A stretch of 49,239 nucleotides of DNA from CAYPKW01 sp964411425 (lineage in GTDB: Bacteria > Pseudomonadota > Alphaproteobacteria > Dongiales > Dongiaceae), in assembly GCA_964411425.1 (NCBI GenBank), contig CAYPKW010000015.1:1-49239 (forward strand). The letters run 5' to 3'. The translations under genes and the position numbers were made by a program. Shown here piece by piece: positions 31,256 through 39,126 of this stretch (positions within the stretch are counted from its first letter, which is position 1; every line of letters begins with the position of its first letter). The notes under the pieces are model-generated. The model was not told where the DNA came from, made no database searches, and saw nothing but the letters and a program-made list of their open reading frames with translations.

Positions 31256-32098
31256 TCATCGCCCGGGCTCCTCCAGGTACGGGAACAAGAGCCCGTGCGC
31301 CAATCGGAACAGATAGTCGAAGGCGAGGCCCAGAATGCCGATCACGACGATGCCGGCCATGATTTCCTCGGTATGCACGAAACGCTTGGCGCGCATCATC
31401 ATGGCGCCGATGCCGGTGGTCGAGGTGACGATCTCGGCGATCACCAGATAGGTCCAGCTCACCGCCAGCATCTGGCGCATGGCCACGACGATGTCGGGCA
31501 TGACCGCCGGCACGACGACCGTCCACAGCACCTGCCTTCGGTCGGCGCCGAGCGTCACCGCGGTCTCGATCAGCTCCTGACGCACCGCCTTGGTGCGGTC
31601 CATGATGAGGGTGATGAGGAACCACACCACGCCGATGAACAGCAGCGCCAGCTTCTGCAGGTCGCCGGTGCCGAACCACATCAGCAGCAGCGGAATGAAC
31701 GACGGCGCCGGCAGGTAGCGCCACGCCGAGACCAAAGGATTGACGAACGCCTCGACGGCCGCAAACGAGCCCATGAGGATGCCGAGCGGCACCGAAAGCG
31801 CGCTGGCCGCGAGGAAGCTGGCCAGGATGCGATAGAGGCTGACGGCGACGTCGTAGAGGAAGCCTTCCTCGACGAACAGCCGCACCAACGCCGCCACCAC
31901 CGACCATGGAGTGGGCAGCAGCAGCGCCGGCGCCCAGCCGACGCGGGCCACGAGATCCCAAAAGCCGAAGAAGATCACCCAGATGGCGGCCCCTAGGGCG
32001 AGCGCCGCGGCCAAGCCGATCGGCCGCTTGAACTCGAACCAGCGCCGGCGCCGGGCCGCGCCCACGCCCGGCGGCGCCCACGGCGCGTCCCGGTTCAC
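31256..32098 (-). CDS. ABC transporter permease, nitrate/sulfonate type
   Basis: 280-residue inner-membrane permease with about six hydrophobic segments. The EAA loop IETAVTLGADRRQVLWTVVV is clear, as is VSAWRYLPAPSFIPLLLMWF, typical of SsuC/TauC/NrtB. GTG at 32098 overlaps the stop of the regulator gene (GTGA) and is chosen over a longer start that would read into it. It assembles with the ATPase at 27754-28608 and the binding protein at 30098-31186. Confidence 0.92.
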   Translation of the reverse strand: MNRDAPWAPPGVGAARRRRWFEFKRPIGLAAALALGAAIWVIFFGFWDLVARVGWAPALLLPTPWSVVAALVRLFVEEGFLYDVAVSLYRILASFLAASALSVPLGILMGSFAAVEAFVNPLVSAWRYLPAPSFIPLLLMWFGTGDLQKLALLFIGVVWFLITLIMDRTKAVRQELIETAVTLGADRRQVLWTVVVPAVMPDIVVAMRQMLAVSWTYLVIAEIVTSTTGIGAMMMRAKRFVHTEEIMAGIVVIGILGLAFDYLFRLAHGLLFPYLEEPGR

Positions 32099-32676
32099 GG
32101 CTGCCCCCACTTGAGCAGGTTCTTGTACATGGCAAGCCCGATCATCGGCTCCACCGCGGCGATGTCCGGATGCCCGTAGCAATGCTCGATGAGGAAGCGC
32201 TGCAATCCCTCATGGGTCTCGCAGATCACCTCCACCAGCAGGTCGTAGCGCGCCGCCACGAACAGCACGTAGGTCACCTCGGGGCGGTCGCGGAAGCGCG
32301 CGGCGGTAAGGCGAGGATCGCCGCCCGGCGCCAGCTTGAGGCCGAGCATCGCGTATGCCTGATAGCCAAGCGCCAGCGGATCGGCGACGGCCATGATGCG
32401 CAGCACCTTGGCCTCGATCATCCGGTTGACCCGGTTGCGGACCGTGCCCTCGGAGACGTCGAGCGCCCGGGCGATGGTGACGAAGGAGAGCCGGCCGTCC
32501 TCTTGCAACAGGCCGATAATCGCCCGGTTGAGCGCGTCCGACGGCAACGCCAGCGCGGCCCTCTCGCCGGCCGCGAGCGCTACCTCGGCGGCAGGCGGCT
32601 TGGGCGCGGCCGGCCGCGCGCGCCGGCCCGGCGCGCGGCGGCGCTCTCGCTTGGCTGGACGGCTCCTCCCCTCCAC
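32095..32676 (-). CDS. Lrp/AsnC family transcriptional regulator
   Basis: 193 residues. A basic N-terminal extension (RSRPAKRERRRAPGRRARP) precedes a winged helix-turn-helix (DALNRAIIGLLQEDGRLSFV, ALDVSEGTVRNRVNRMIEA). An AsnC effector domain follows (YQAYAMLGLKLAPGGD, VTYVLFVAARYDLLVEVICE, IAAVEPMIGLAMYKNLLKW). GTG at 32676 has a GGGGGAG ribosome site about 6 nt upstream; the frame stays open to 32841 but that part crosses the predicted promoter. It is the first gene of the ureohydrolase operon and overlaps the permease, so it probably senses an amino acid or the imported compound and controls this operon and itself. Confidence 0.9.
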   Translation of the reverse strand: MEGRSRPAKRERRRAPGRRARPAAPKPPAAEVALAAGERAALALPSDALNRAIIGLLQEDGRLSFVTIARALDVSEGTVRNRVNRMIEAKVLRIMAVADPLALGYQAYAMLGLKLAPGGDPRLTAARFRDRPEVTYVLFVAARYDLLVEVICETHEGLQRFLIEHCYGHPDIAAVEPMIGLAMYKNLLKWGQP

Positions 32677-32737
32677 CGCCGCTCCCCCGGTTGCGGATAT
32701 GGAAATCGAACCGAAGCGAAACGCGGAATTTGACGGG

Positions 32738-32766
32738 ATGATATTGCGCCCGGGGCGCTTGCGCAA
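32738..32766 (-). promoter_or_regulatory. Predicted sigma-70 promoter of the regulator-importer-ureohydrolase operon
   Basis: On the minus strand TTGCGC (32766-32761) and TATCAT (32743-32738) are 17 bp apart, 62 bp before the regulator's GTG. The spacer contains the palindrome gcgccccgggcgc and the hexamers sit in ttgcgc/gcgcaa symmetry, which could form an operator for the encoded Lrp-type protein. Confidence 0.4.
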
Positions 32767-32821
32767 CTCGAAACGAAAGCCTAGTCGCGCTGACGAATTC
32801 GTACCGCCGTCCGGAGGCCCG

Positions 32822-32875
32822 CTAGAGCAAGATCGGATCAAATTGAATCAATCTGATCCGTGAATCTTGCTCTAG
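32822..32875. repeat. Palindromic repeat, family 1-like ends (54 bp)
   Basis: Arms ctagagcaagatcggatc and, on the other strand from 32875, ctagagcaagattcacgg pair around a short loop. The ends resemble the agagcatgatc ends of family 1. It lies upstream of the operon promoter and next to another palindrome. Confidence 0.75.
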
Positions 32876-32886
32876 TTCAATAGCTT

Positions 32887-32938
32887 GAGCATGATCTTAT
32901 CGGAAAAGTGATAGCCACTTTTCCGGATCATGCTCTAG
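32887..32938. repeat. Palindromic repeat with gatcatgctc ends (52 bp)
   Basis: gagcatgatcttatcgg ... cacttttccggatcatgc: the arms are near-perfect inverted copies meeting at aaaagtg-atagc-cactttt. From memory this type (agagcatgatc-cggaaaagtg) is widespread in alphaproteobacteria. Its terminal CTAG gives the TAG stop of the phosphatidyltransferase gene (32935-32937). Confidence 0.8.
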
Positions 32939-33582
32939 GGGGTGCGCCGAGAAGAGAGCCCGGCACCGCCGAGCGCCTGCCGGAAGGCGTCCGAGGCGAT
33001 GACGAACTCGATCACCACCGGCACGCCGCGCGCCAGGCAGAGCGCCACCGCCGAATAGGCAAGAAGCGCCGTCATCGCGGCGCCCGGCCCGGCCCATTCG
33101 GCCCACAGCGCCGGGTCGAGAGCCGGCCAGGGCTGCAACAGGAACACCCACGCGAAGGTGGCCGCCTTCACCGCGCCGTAGAGCGCGCGCATGAAGCGGC
33201 TGGCGACCAGGAAACGGCCGATCGGCGACCGCATGGCGCCGAACGGCGTCTTGCCCTGGGCCATGCCGGCATAGCGGATGGAATCGACGATCGCCCCGCG
33301 GGTGATGAACACGATGGCGACCCAGATCGGGATCCATTCGAGGTCGGCCAGCACCACCCACAGCACGTTCTCGACCACGCGATCGACCGCGATGTCGAAC
33401 AGCGCGCCGAAGCCGGACGTCTCGCCGCGCCGGCGCGCGACGTAGCCGTCGAGGCCGTCGAGCGCGAAGATGAGCAGCAGCAGCGGCGCGTTCAGGAGTT
33501 GCCAGCCGGGCGCCGCCTCGTACGCCATGGCGACGAGTACGAACAGCAGTAGCAGCCGAGTCAGGGTAATCGCGTTCGCCAT
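32935..33582 (-). CDS. CDP-alcohol phosphatidyltransferase family protein
   Basis: 215-residue integral membrane enzyme of phospholipid synthesis. The family signature DGx2ARx8Gx3Dx3D is matched exactly by DGYVARRRGETSGFG followed by ALFDIAVD, near residues 51-73. Several hydrophobic segments flank it. The family joins a CDP-linked lipid to an alcohol such as glycerol phosphate, inositol or choline; which one is not evident. ATG at 33582 (MANAITLTRLLLLF) fits the family start. The stop codon comes from the palindromic repeat that follows. A glycerol-1-phosphate dehydrogenase gene 0.7 kb away is a possible partner. Confidence 0.9.
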   Translation of the reverse strand: MANAITLTRLLLLFVLVAMAYEAAPGWQLLNAPLLLLIFALDGLDGYVARRRGETSGFGALFDIAVDRVVENVLWVVLADLEWIPIWVAIVFITRGAIVDSIRYAGMAQGKTPFGAMRSPIGRFLVASRFMRALYGAVKAATFAWVFLLQPWPALDPALWAEWAGPGAAMTALLAYSAVALCLARGVPVVIEFVIASDAFRQALGGAGLSSRRTP

Positions 33583-33730
33583 CGACGCCCTGGCCGAAAC
33601 GACCGACCGCAAAACACAGCGGCAACTTAGTGCCTCGCCCGGTGCGGAGCAATGGCGAACCGCCGCGGTTGCGGGCGAGGCGCGCCGCGGTTACCGTTGG
33701 CTGGCGCCCCTTCTCTCGCGAGAGTCCGCA

Positions 33731-34198
33731 ATGCGCGTTGTCCTGTTGTTGGCGGCGGCGCTGCTGGGCCAGGTCGGCGCCTCGGCCGCGGAGTTCCGAA
33801 TCGAGATCTCGGGCACGCCCGCGGTGGCCTTCAAGGCCGAGTGCCAGGTGGTGCGGGCGAGCGGCGCCATCGACACAAAGCGCTTCGCCGGCCTCATCCC
33901 GCGCCGCTACGGCGTCGACGCCGAGGCCGTCGCCTGCGAAGTCCAGAAGCGCGATTCCTTCGGCCGCCTCTCCGTGCGGCTGCTGGCCGACGGCCGGTTG
34001 GTGGCGGCCACGGAGACCGCGGCGGCCTACGACTACGTCCGCGTGCGCAGCGCCGGGCCTTGGGGCAAGGCGCGCGCCTCGCGCGGCAACATCGGGATAC
34101 CTTTCTCCGAGCCCGGCAAGGGCGGCGGGTCGCTACCCGGCCAGACCGTTCCCAGGTTCGACCCTCCGATCCTGCCGCCGCTGCGCCCCACACGCTGA
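33731..34198 (+). CDS. Hypothetical exported protein
   Basis: 155 residues with a clear Sec signal peptide (MRVVLLLAAALLGQVGASAA) and a mature domain beginning EFRIEISGTPAVAFKAECQV. It holds a pair of Cys (ECQV and ACEV) that may form a disulfide, and a Gly/Pro-rich C-terminus (GKGGGSLPGQTVPRFDPPIL). I do not recognise a family. It stands alone on the plus strand between two minus-strand genes. ATG at 33731 is preferred; the frame is open further upstream, but that part reads antisense to the phosphatidyltransferase gene. Confidence 0.7.
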   Translation: MRVVLLLAAALLGQVGASAAEFRIEISGTPAVAFKAECQVVRASGAIDTKRFAGLIPRRYGVDAEAVACEVQKRDSFGRLSVRLLADGRLVAATETAAAYDYVRVRSAGPWGKARASRGNIGIPFSEPGKGGGSLPGQTVPRFDPPILPPLRPTR

Positions 34199-34248
34199 GA
34201 CGCGCGATAATCGGCGGGTATCGAAAAAATTGCCATTACCAAATGGCG

Positions 34249-35556
34249 TTACGTCGCGATCTCGCGGACGTAGGCTTCGAGCATGCCGCTGTCGGCGGCG
34301 AGATCGAGGAAGGTATAGCGGTTGCGAATGAGGCGCGCTTCCTCGACCGCCCGCGCGAAGAACGCGCGCGGCCAATGCAATTCCTCGGGCGTGGTCAGCG
34401 CACCGGCTTGGGCGAGCACTTTTTCCAGTTCCGCCGCCGGGCGCGTGACCGCCGCGATGGCGCGACGCATTTCGCCCCACCCTTGGGCGAGCCGCCGGTT
34501 GGCCGCCTCGGCGCGCGCCCGATCGAGGCGCTTCTTGGCGAACTCGGCCCAGCAGGTCCGGCCCAACTCCGCGCCGAAGCGGGCGATGAACGCCGACTCG
34601 CTGTCGGCGCCGGCGCGCAGCACCGGCGGCGGCCCATTCAACATCCGCTCCTGTAGGCGGGCCAGCGTCAACGTCGTCACCCCGATCTGCTCGCCGTGAA
34701 ACGACATCGGCCAGGACGGATCGCCGAACATCTCCGCGTAATGGCCGATGAGGTGCTCGCCTTGGCTCGCCGGTTCGCTGCTGCCGCAGATGGCCATGCC
34801 GAAGCCGGACATGACGAGCGTGTGCGCGAGCCGCGCCATGGCGCCGCGCTCGCCCCTCGCCAGCCCGGCGGAGCCGCGGAACAGCTCTTCCTCGTCGCCC
34901 TGCAACAGGACGAACGGAGCGGTCCGGTAGGGGCGATCGAACAGCAGGTGGGCGAGCAGCCAATCGGCCTGGGCGGTCGGCCGGCACAGGCTGTCGCCCA
35001 GGCCGGCGCGGATCATGCGGGCGGGTGCCGCCGCCAGCACTTCGAGTTCGAGAAACACGCCCCTCGGAGCCTGGGCGGCCAGCGACTTCTTGTGGCCCCG
35101 CACGGTAATGGCCGCAGTAATCGAGGTGTAGCCGTTCATCGACGGCGCGGTGCCGAACACCGCGCAGGGCTTGGCGTCGAGCGCGCCGGCGTATTTGCAC
35201 AGGTCGTTGATCGTGCCCGAGCCTACGGCGACGAGGGCGTCCGCCCCGGCCGCGGCGGCGCGCACTCGGGCAACCGTCTCCTCGTCGGGGTGCGGTCCGG
35301 CCGGAAGCACGACGCTGTCGACGGGGCCGAGGCCCGCCAGCGCCGCCTCGACGCGGGCGCCGAGTAGCCTGTGCGTGGTGCGGTCGCTGACCACGGCCAG
35401 CCGGCGCCCGAGGCCGAGCCGCCCGACGAGATCTGCCTCGGCGCCCTTGAGAGTTGGAAGGATGACGACGGACCTGGTGGCGACGGCAAGCGTGCCGGCG
35501 CCGTCGGGGTCCGGGAATTTCCCGGCGAGCAGCGCCCTGATGTCGTCTCGCGTCAT
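34249..35556 (-). CDS. sn-glycerol-1-phosphate dehydrogenase family protein
   Basis: 435-residue member of the iron/zinc alcohol dehydrogenase superfamily, G1P dehydrogenase (AraM/EgsA) branch. Motifs: nucleotide-binding AVGSGTINDLCKYAG, FGTAPSMNGYTSITAAIT, metal-ligand regions GLGDSLCRPTAQADW, ASQGEHLIGHYAEMF and SFHGEQIGVTTL. The family reduces dihydroxyacetone phosphate to sn-glycerol-1-phosphate, the archaeal lipid stereoisomer; in Bacillus it feeds an ether lipid. The C-terminal ~90 residues (from AELGRTCW) form an extra helical part. The gene starts 7 nt after the malonyl-CoA synthetase stop, so they are probably co-transcribed. Purpose of G1P here is unknown. Confidence 0.88.
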   Translation of the reverse strand: MTRDDIRALLAGKFPDPDGAGTLAVATRSVVILPTLKGAEADLVGRLGLGRRLAVVSDRTTHRLLGARVEAALAGLGPVDSVVLPAGPHPDEETVARVRAAAAGADALVAVGSGTINDLCKYAGALDAKPCAVFGTAPSMNGYTSITAAITVRGHKKSLAAQAPRGVFLELEVLAAAPARMIRAGLGDSLCRPTAQADWLLAHLLFDRPYRTAPFVLLQGDEEELFRGSAGLARGERGAMARLAHTLVMSGFGMAICGSSEPASQGEHLIGHYAEMFGDPSWPMSFHGEQIGVTTLTLARLQERMLNGPPPVLRAGADSESAFIARFGAELGRTCWAEFAKKRLDRARAEAANRRLAQGWGEMRRAIAAVTRPAAELEKVLAQAGALTTPEELHWPRAFFARAVEEARLIRNRYTFLDLAADSGMLEAYVREIAT

Positions 35557-35563
35557 GGGCGGC

Positions 35564-37072
35564 TCACGTGAACAGGGCGCGGTAACGTTCGCGCAACTTG
35601 CTTTTCTCGACCTTGCCCATCGCGTTACGTGGAATCTCGTCGACGAAGGCGACGGCCTTCGGCGTTTTGTAAGCGGCGAGCCGCTCCCTCGCGTAGGCTA
35701 CGACCGCGTCCTCGGTCAAGGATTGCCGTCCGTCCGCGCGCACGACGGCGACCACCGCCTCGCCGAAATCGGGGTGCGGCACGCCGATCACCGCCGCCTC
35801 GCCGACCCCCGCCAACTCGCCCAACACCGTTTCCACCTCCTTGGGGTAGACGTTGAGCCCGCCGGAGATGATGAGGTCCTTCGAGCGCCCAACGATGTGC
35901 AGGTAGCCGCGCGCGTCGAGGCGCCCGAGGTCGCCGGTCCTAAAGAAGCCGTCCGGGCGGAATTCGGCGCGCGTCTTCTCCGGGTCGCGCCAATAGCCCT
36001 TGAACACGTTGGGGCCGCGTACCTCGATGTCTCCGACCGCGTAGGCGGGCAGGACCTCGCCCATGGGGCCCGCGATGCGCACCTCCACCTCCGGTAGCGG
36101 CAGCCCGACGCTGCCCGCCAACCGCCCGCCGGCGAGCGGGTTGGAGGCGATCATGCCGGTTTCCGTCATGCCGTAGCGCTCCAGGATAGGGTGCCCGGTG
36201 CGCGCCTCGAAGGCGGCGAAGGTCGCGGGCGGGAGCGGCGCCGAGCCGGAAATGAACAGGCGCACGCCGCGGCACGCCTCGGCGCCTAACTCCGGCGCGG
36301 CCAGAAGGCGCGCGTAGAAGGTGGGCACCCCCATCATGACGGTGGCCCGGGGCAAGCAGCGGATCGTTTCCGCCGCGTCGAAGCGCGGCAGGAAGATCAT
36401 CCCGGCGCCGGCGGCGAGCACGCAATTGATGGCCACGAACAGCCCGTGGGTGTGGAAGATCGGCAGCGCGTGCAGCAGCGTGTCGCGCGGCCCGAAACCC
36501 CAGATGCCGTGCAGCGCGAACGCGTTCGAGGCGAGATTGGCGTGGCTCAGCATGGCGCCCTTGGGCCGCCCGGTGGTACCGCTCGTATAAAGGATCGCGG
36601 CGATGTCGTCGCCGGCGGCGGGCGCGGTGTCGAAGTCCGGCTCGAAGCCGCGGGCCTCGGCCGAGAGCGTGCCGGCGCCATCGGCGTCGAGCGTGAACGC
36701 GCGGGCGCCGCGCCGCCCGGCGGCGAGCGACGAGCCCGGCGCGCCGACGACGATTCGAGGCTCGGAATCCGAGAGGAAATACTCGACCTCCTCGCGCGTA
36801 TAGTCCGGGTTGAGCGGCAGATAGACGAGCCCGGCGCGCAAGGAGGCGAGGTAGAGAAACACGGATTCCGGCGACTTGGCGACCTGCGCCATGACGCGGT
36901 CGCCGCGCCTGGCGCCGGCTGCCACCAACAGGCGCACCATGCGCCCGCTCGCGGCCAGCATGTCGGCGTAGCTGTACCGCCGGCCGTCGGCCGCTTCGAT
37001 GAACGGCCGGCCGGGGTCGCCCGGGAATCGCCGTTGGAGCGCCGCGAACAGATTGCCGTCGGTTCCCTTCAT
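35564..37072 (-). CDS. matB: Malonyl-CoA synthetase
   Basis: 502-residue ANL ligase that makes malonyl-CoA from malonate, ATP and CoA. Loop YTSGTTGRPKGAMLSH, the segment LPIFHTHGLFVAINC, ERYGMTETGMIASNPLAGGR (a MatB-like signature), FFRTGDLGRLDARGYLHIVG, SKDLIISGGLNVYPKEVE and the catalytic Lys in PRNAMGKVEKSKL fit MatB rather than long-chain ligases. ATG at 37072 (MKGTDGNLFAALQRRF) gives normal length; the 34-residue upstream extension is rejected. It heads a two-gene unit with the G1P dehydrogenase. No malonate transporter or decarboxylase is nearby. Confidence 0.87.
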   Translation of the reverse strand: MKGTDGNLFAALQRRFPGDPGRPFIEAADGRRYSYADMLAASGRMVRLLVAAGARRGDRVMAQVAKSPESVFLYLASLRAGLVYLPLNPDYTREEVEYFLSDSEPRIVVGAPGSSLAAGRRGARAFTLDADGAGTLSAEARGFEPDFDTAPAAGDDIAAILYTSGTTGRPKGAMLSHANLASNAFALHGIWGFGPRDTLLHALPIFHTHGLFVAINCVLAAGAGMIFLPRFDAAETIRCLPRATVMMGVPTFYARLLAAPELGAEACRGVRLFISGSAPLPPATFAAFEARTGHPILERYGMTETGMIASNPLAGGRLAGSVGLPLPEVEVRIAGPMGEVLPAYAVGDIEVRGPNVFKGYWRDPEKTRAEFRPDGFFRTGDLGRLDARGYLHIVGRSKDLIISGGLNVYPKEVETVLGELAGVGEAAVIGVPHPDFGEAVVAVVRADGRQSLTEDAVVAYARERLAAYKTPKAVAFVDEIPRNAMGKVEKSKLRERYRALFT

Positions 37073-37201
37073 GGGCCGTTTCCTAGCCGCGTCTTGCTCG
37101 CTACTTCGGGAACGGCGGCCGATTCTAGCTCGCGTTGCAGAGCCGCCGCGACCGCGCGGGGGCGCCGGCGCCACGGGCGGTCACAAGCTCAAAGGCGAGC
37201 C

Positions 37202-37275
37202 TGGAGCGGGTGAAGGGAATCGAACCCTCGTCGTAAGCTTGGGAAGCTTCTGCTCTGCCATTGAGCTACACCCGC
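37202..37275 (-). tRNA. tRNA-Gly(CCC)
   Basis: On the minus strand GCGGGTG (37275-37269) pairs with CACCCGC (37212-37206), then discriminator T and an encoded CCA ending at 37202. Anticodon loop TTCCCAA gives CCC. The T arm GAGGG-TTCGATT-CCCTT is intact. The sequence closely resembles E. coli glyU. Confidence 0.97.
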
Positions 37276-37457
37276 GAACGCTCGTCTCTTATAGGAAACG
37301 GCCGGCGGGCGCGCAAGGGCGCCTGCCGGCGGGCGCGGTCGCGGGCGTTGACCGCCCTAGCCAACCGTGCAAACTTATGATGCAATACGGGTAAGGCCGG
37401 ACCCGCAGTCGGGCGCCGCAATGGCGTCCGAGTTCCGGCCGATGCAGGGAGGCATAC

Positions 37458-39050
37458 ATGATCGATTTGGAGAAGCTGAAATCGCTCGCCGCGAAAGGGC
37501 GGGTCGGCCGGCGCGAGTTCATGCAGTTCGCGCTCGCCACGGGCGTCACCGTCGCGGCGGCGGAGACGATGTTCGCCAAGGCGGTCCGCGCCGCGCCCAA
37601 GAGAGGCGGCTTCGCCCGCTTCGGGGTGGCGCACGGCTCGACGTCCGACACCATGGACCCCGGCAACTACCTCGACACCGGCACGCAGGTGCCGTTCTGG
37701 GGCGCCATGGCCAACAGCCTCACGGAGGTCGACGCGAAGGGCAACGTGGTCGGCGACCTCGCCGAGAGCTGGGAGCCCGCCGACGACGGCAAGTCGTGGA
37801 TCTTCAAGCTGCGCAAGGGGCTCACCTTCCACGACGGCAAGGACGTGACGTCGAGCGACGTGGTGGCGTCCTTCCGCCATCACATGAGCGCCGATTCGAA
37901 GTCGGCGGCGAAGTCGCTGCTGGAAGCGGTCGCCGACATCAAGACCGACGGCAAGGAGACCGTCATCTTCAATCTCAGCGGCGCCAACGCCGACTTTCCC
38001 TACATCGCCAGCGACTATCACATCCCGATCATGCCGGCGAAGGACGACGGCAGCGTCGACGCCAGCGGGACGGTGCGCACCGGGGCGTTCGTGTTCGAGA
38101 AGTGGGAGCCGGGAGTCAGCGCCAAATTGAAGCGCAATCCCAACTACCACAAGAGCGGCATGCCGTACTTCGACGAAATCGAGGTCGTTTCCGTTGCCGA
38201 CAACGCGGCGCGGATGAACGCGCTCATCACCGGCGAGCTGCACTGGATCGGCCGCGCCGACCTGAAGACGCTCAACTTGCTGGAAAAGAACCCGGACATC
38301 CAGATCACTGAGGTGACCGGCTACGGCCACTACGTCTATCCGATGAAGGTGGACATTCCGCCCTTCGACGACGTCCACGTGCGCCAGGCGCTCAAATGGG
38401 CGATGAACCGCGAAGACATCTCCAAGAAGGTGTTCTTCGGCCACGCCTCGCCCGGCAACGACAACCCTATCGCGCCGGGCATCAAGTTCGCGACGAACCC
38501 GGAGCCGCGCTACACCTACGATCCCGATAAGGCCAAGTTCCACCTGAACAAGGCGGGGCTGTCCTCGCTTAAGGTCGACCTGTCGGTCGCCGACACCGGC
38601 TTCACCGGCGCCGTCGAGGCGGGCGTTCTCTACCAGGAGCACGCCAAGGCCGCGGGCATCGAGATCAACCTCGTCCGCGAGCCCAACGACGGCTACTGGG
38701 ATAACGTCTGGCTGAAGAAGGGCTGGTGCGCGTCGTACTGGAGCGGCCGGCCCACCATCGACTGGATGATGACGACGGTCTACGCCGCCGGCGCGGCATG
38801 GAATGAGACGGCATGGAACAATGCCCGCTTCAACGAGCTGCTGGTGGCCGCTCGCGGCGAGCTCGACGAGGCGAAGCGCGCAGCGATGTACGCCGAGATT
38901 CAGCAACTGGTCCATGACGACGGCGGCGTCGTCGTCGTCGTGTTCAACAGCTATGTCGAGGCGCACTCGAAGAAACTGGCGCACAACGAAATCGCGCCCA
39001 ACTGGGAGGCCGACGGCCTCAAGCTGGCCGAGCGCTGGTGGTTTGCCTGA
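37458..39050 (+). CDS. ABC transporter substrate-binding protein, peptide/nickel (DppA) family
   Basis: 530-residue periplasmic binding protein. The N-terminus VGRREFMQFALATGVTVAAA is a twin-arginine-like signal. Conserved family segments: VVGDLAESWEPADDGKSWIF, LRKGLTFHDGKDVTSSDV, TGAFVFEKWEPGVSAKLKRN, VRQALKWAMNREDI, YDPDKAKFHLNKAGL and a C-terminal YAEIQQLVHDDG. ATG at 37458 has GGGAGG 5 nt upstream. First gene of a four-gene importer. The family takes di- and oligopeptides, nickel-chelates, opines or sugars; a twin-arginine signal means it is exported folded. Ligand not known. Confidence 0.92.
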   Translation: MIDLEKLKSLAAKGRVGRREFMQFALATGVTVAAAETMFAKAVRAAPKRGGFARFGVAHGSTSDTMDPGNYLDTGTQVPFWGAMANSLTEVDAKGNVVGDLAESWEPADDGKSWIFKLRKGLTFHDGKDVTSSDVVASFRHHMSADSKSAAKSLLEAVADIKTDGKETVIFNLSGANADFPYIASDYHIPIMPAKDDGSVDASGTVRTGAFVFEKWEPGVSAKLKRNPNYHKSGMPYFDEIEVVSVADNAARMNALITGELHWIGRADLKTLNLLEKNPDIQITEVTGYGHYVYPMKVDIPPFDDVHVRQALKWAMNREDISKKVFFGHASPGNDNPIAPGIKFATNPEPRYTYDPDKAKFHLNKAGLSSLKVDLSVADTGFTGAVEAGVLYQEHAKAAGIEINLVREPNDGYWDNVWLKKGWCASYWSGRPTIDWMMTTVYAAGAAWNETAWNNARFNELLVAARGELDEAKRAAMYAEIQQLVHDDGGVVVVVFNSYVEAHSKKLAHNEIAPNWEADGLKLAERWWFA

Positions 39051-39126
39051 TCCATAGCTGTCGCCGTCGGGACGGGCCCCCGGCCCGCCCCGGCGGCGAT
39101 CTTGGCGACAAGCGGGGCCTGAAACC

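Noticed and set aside
32677..32934. Guanidine riboswitch (ykkC, mini-ykkC or guanidine-III) upstream of the ureohydrolase operon
   Set aside because: I looked for the conserved ykkC-I blocks, paired ACGR-loop hairpins and the class III pseudoknot on the minus strand and found none; only promoter-like hexamers and palindromic repeats. A covariance search would settle it.
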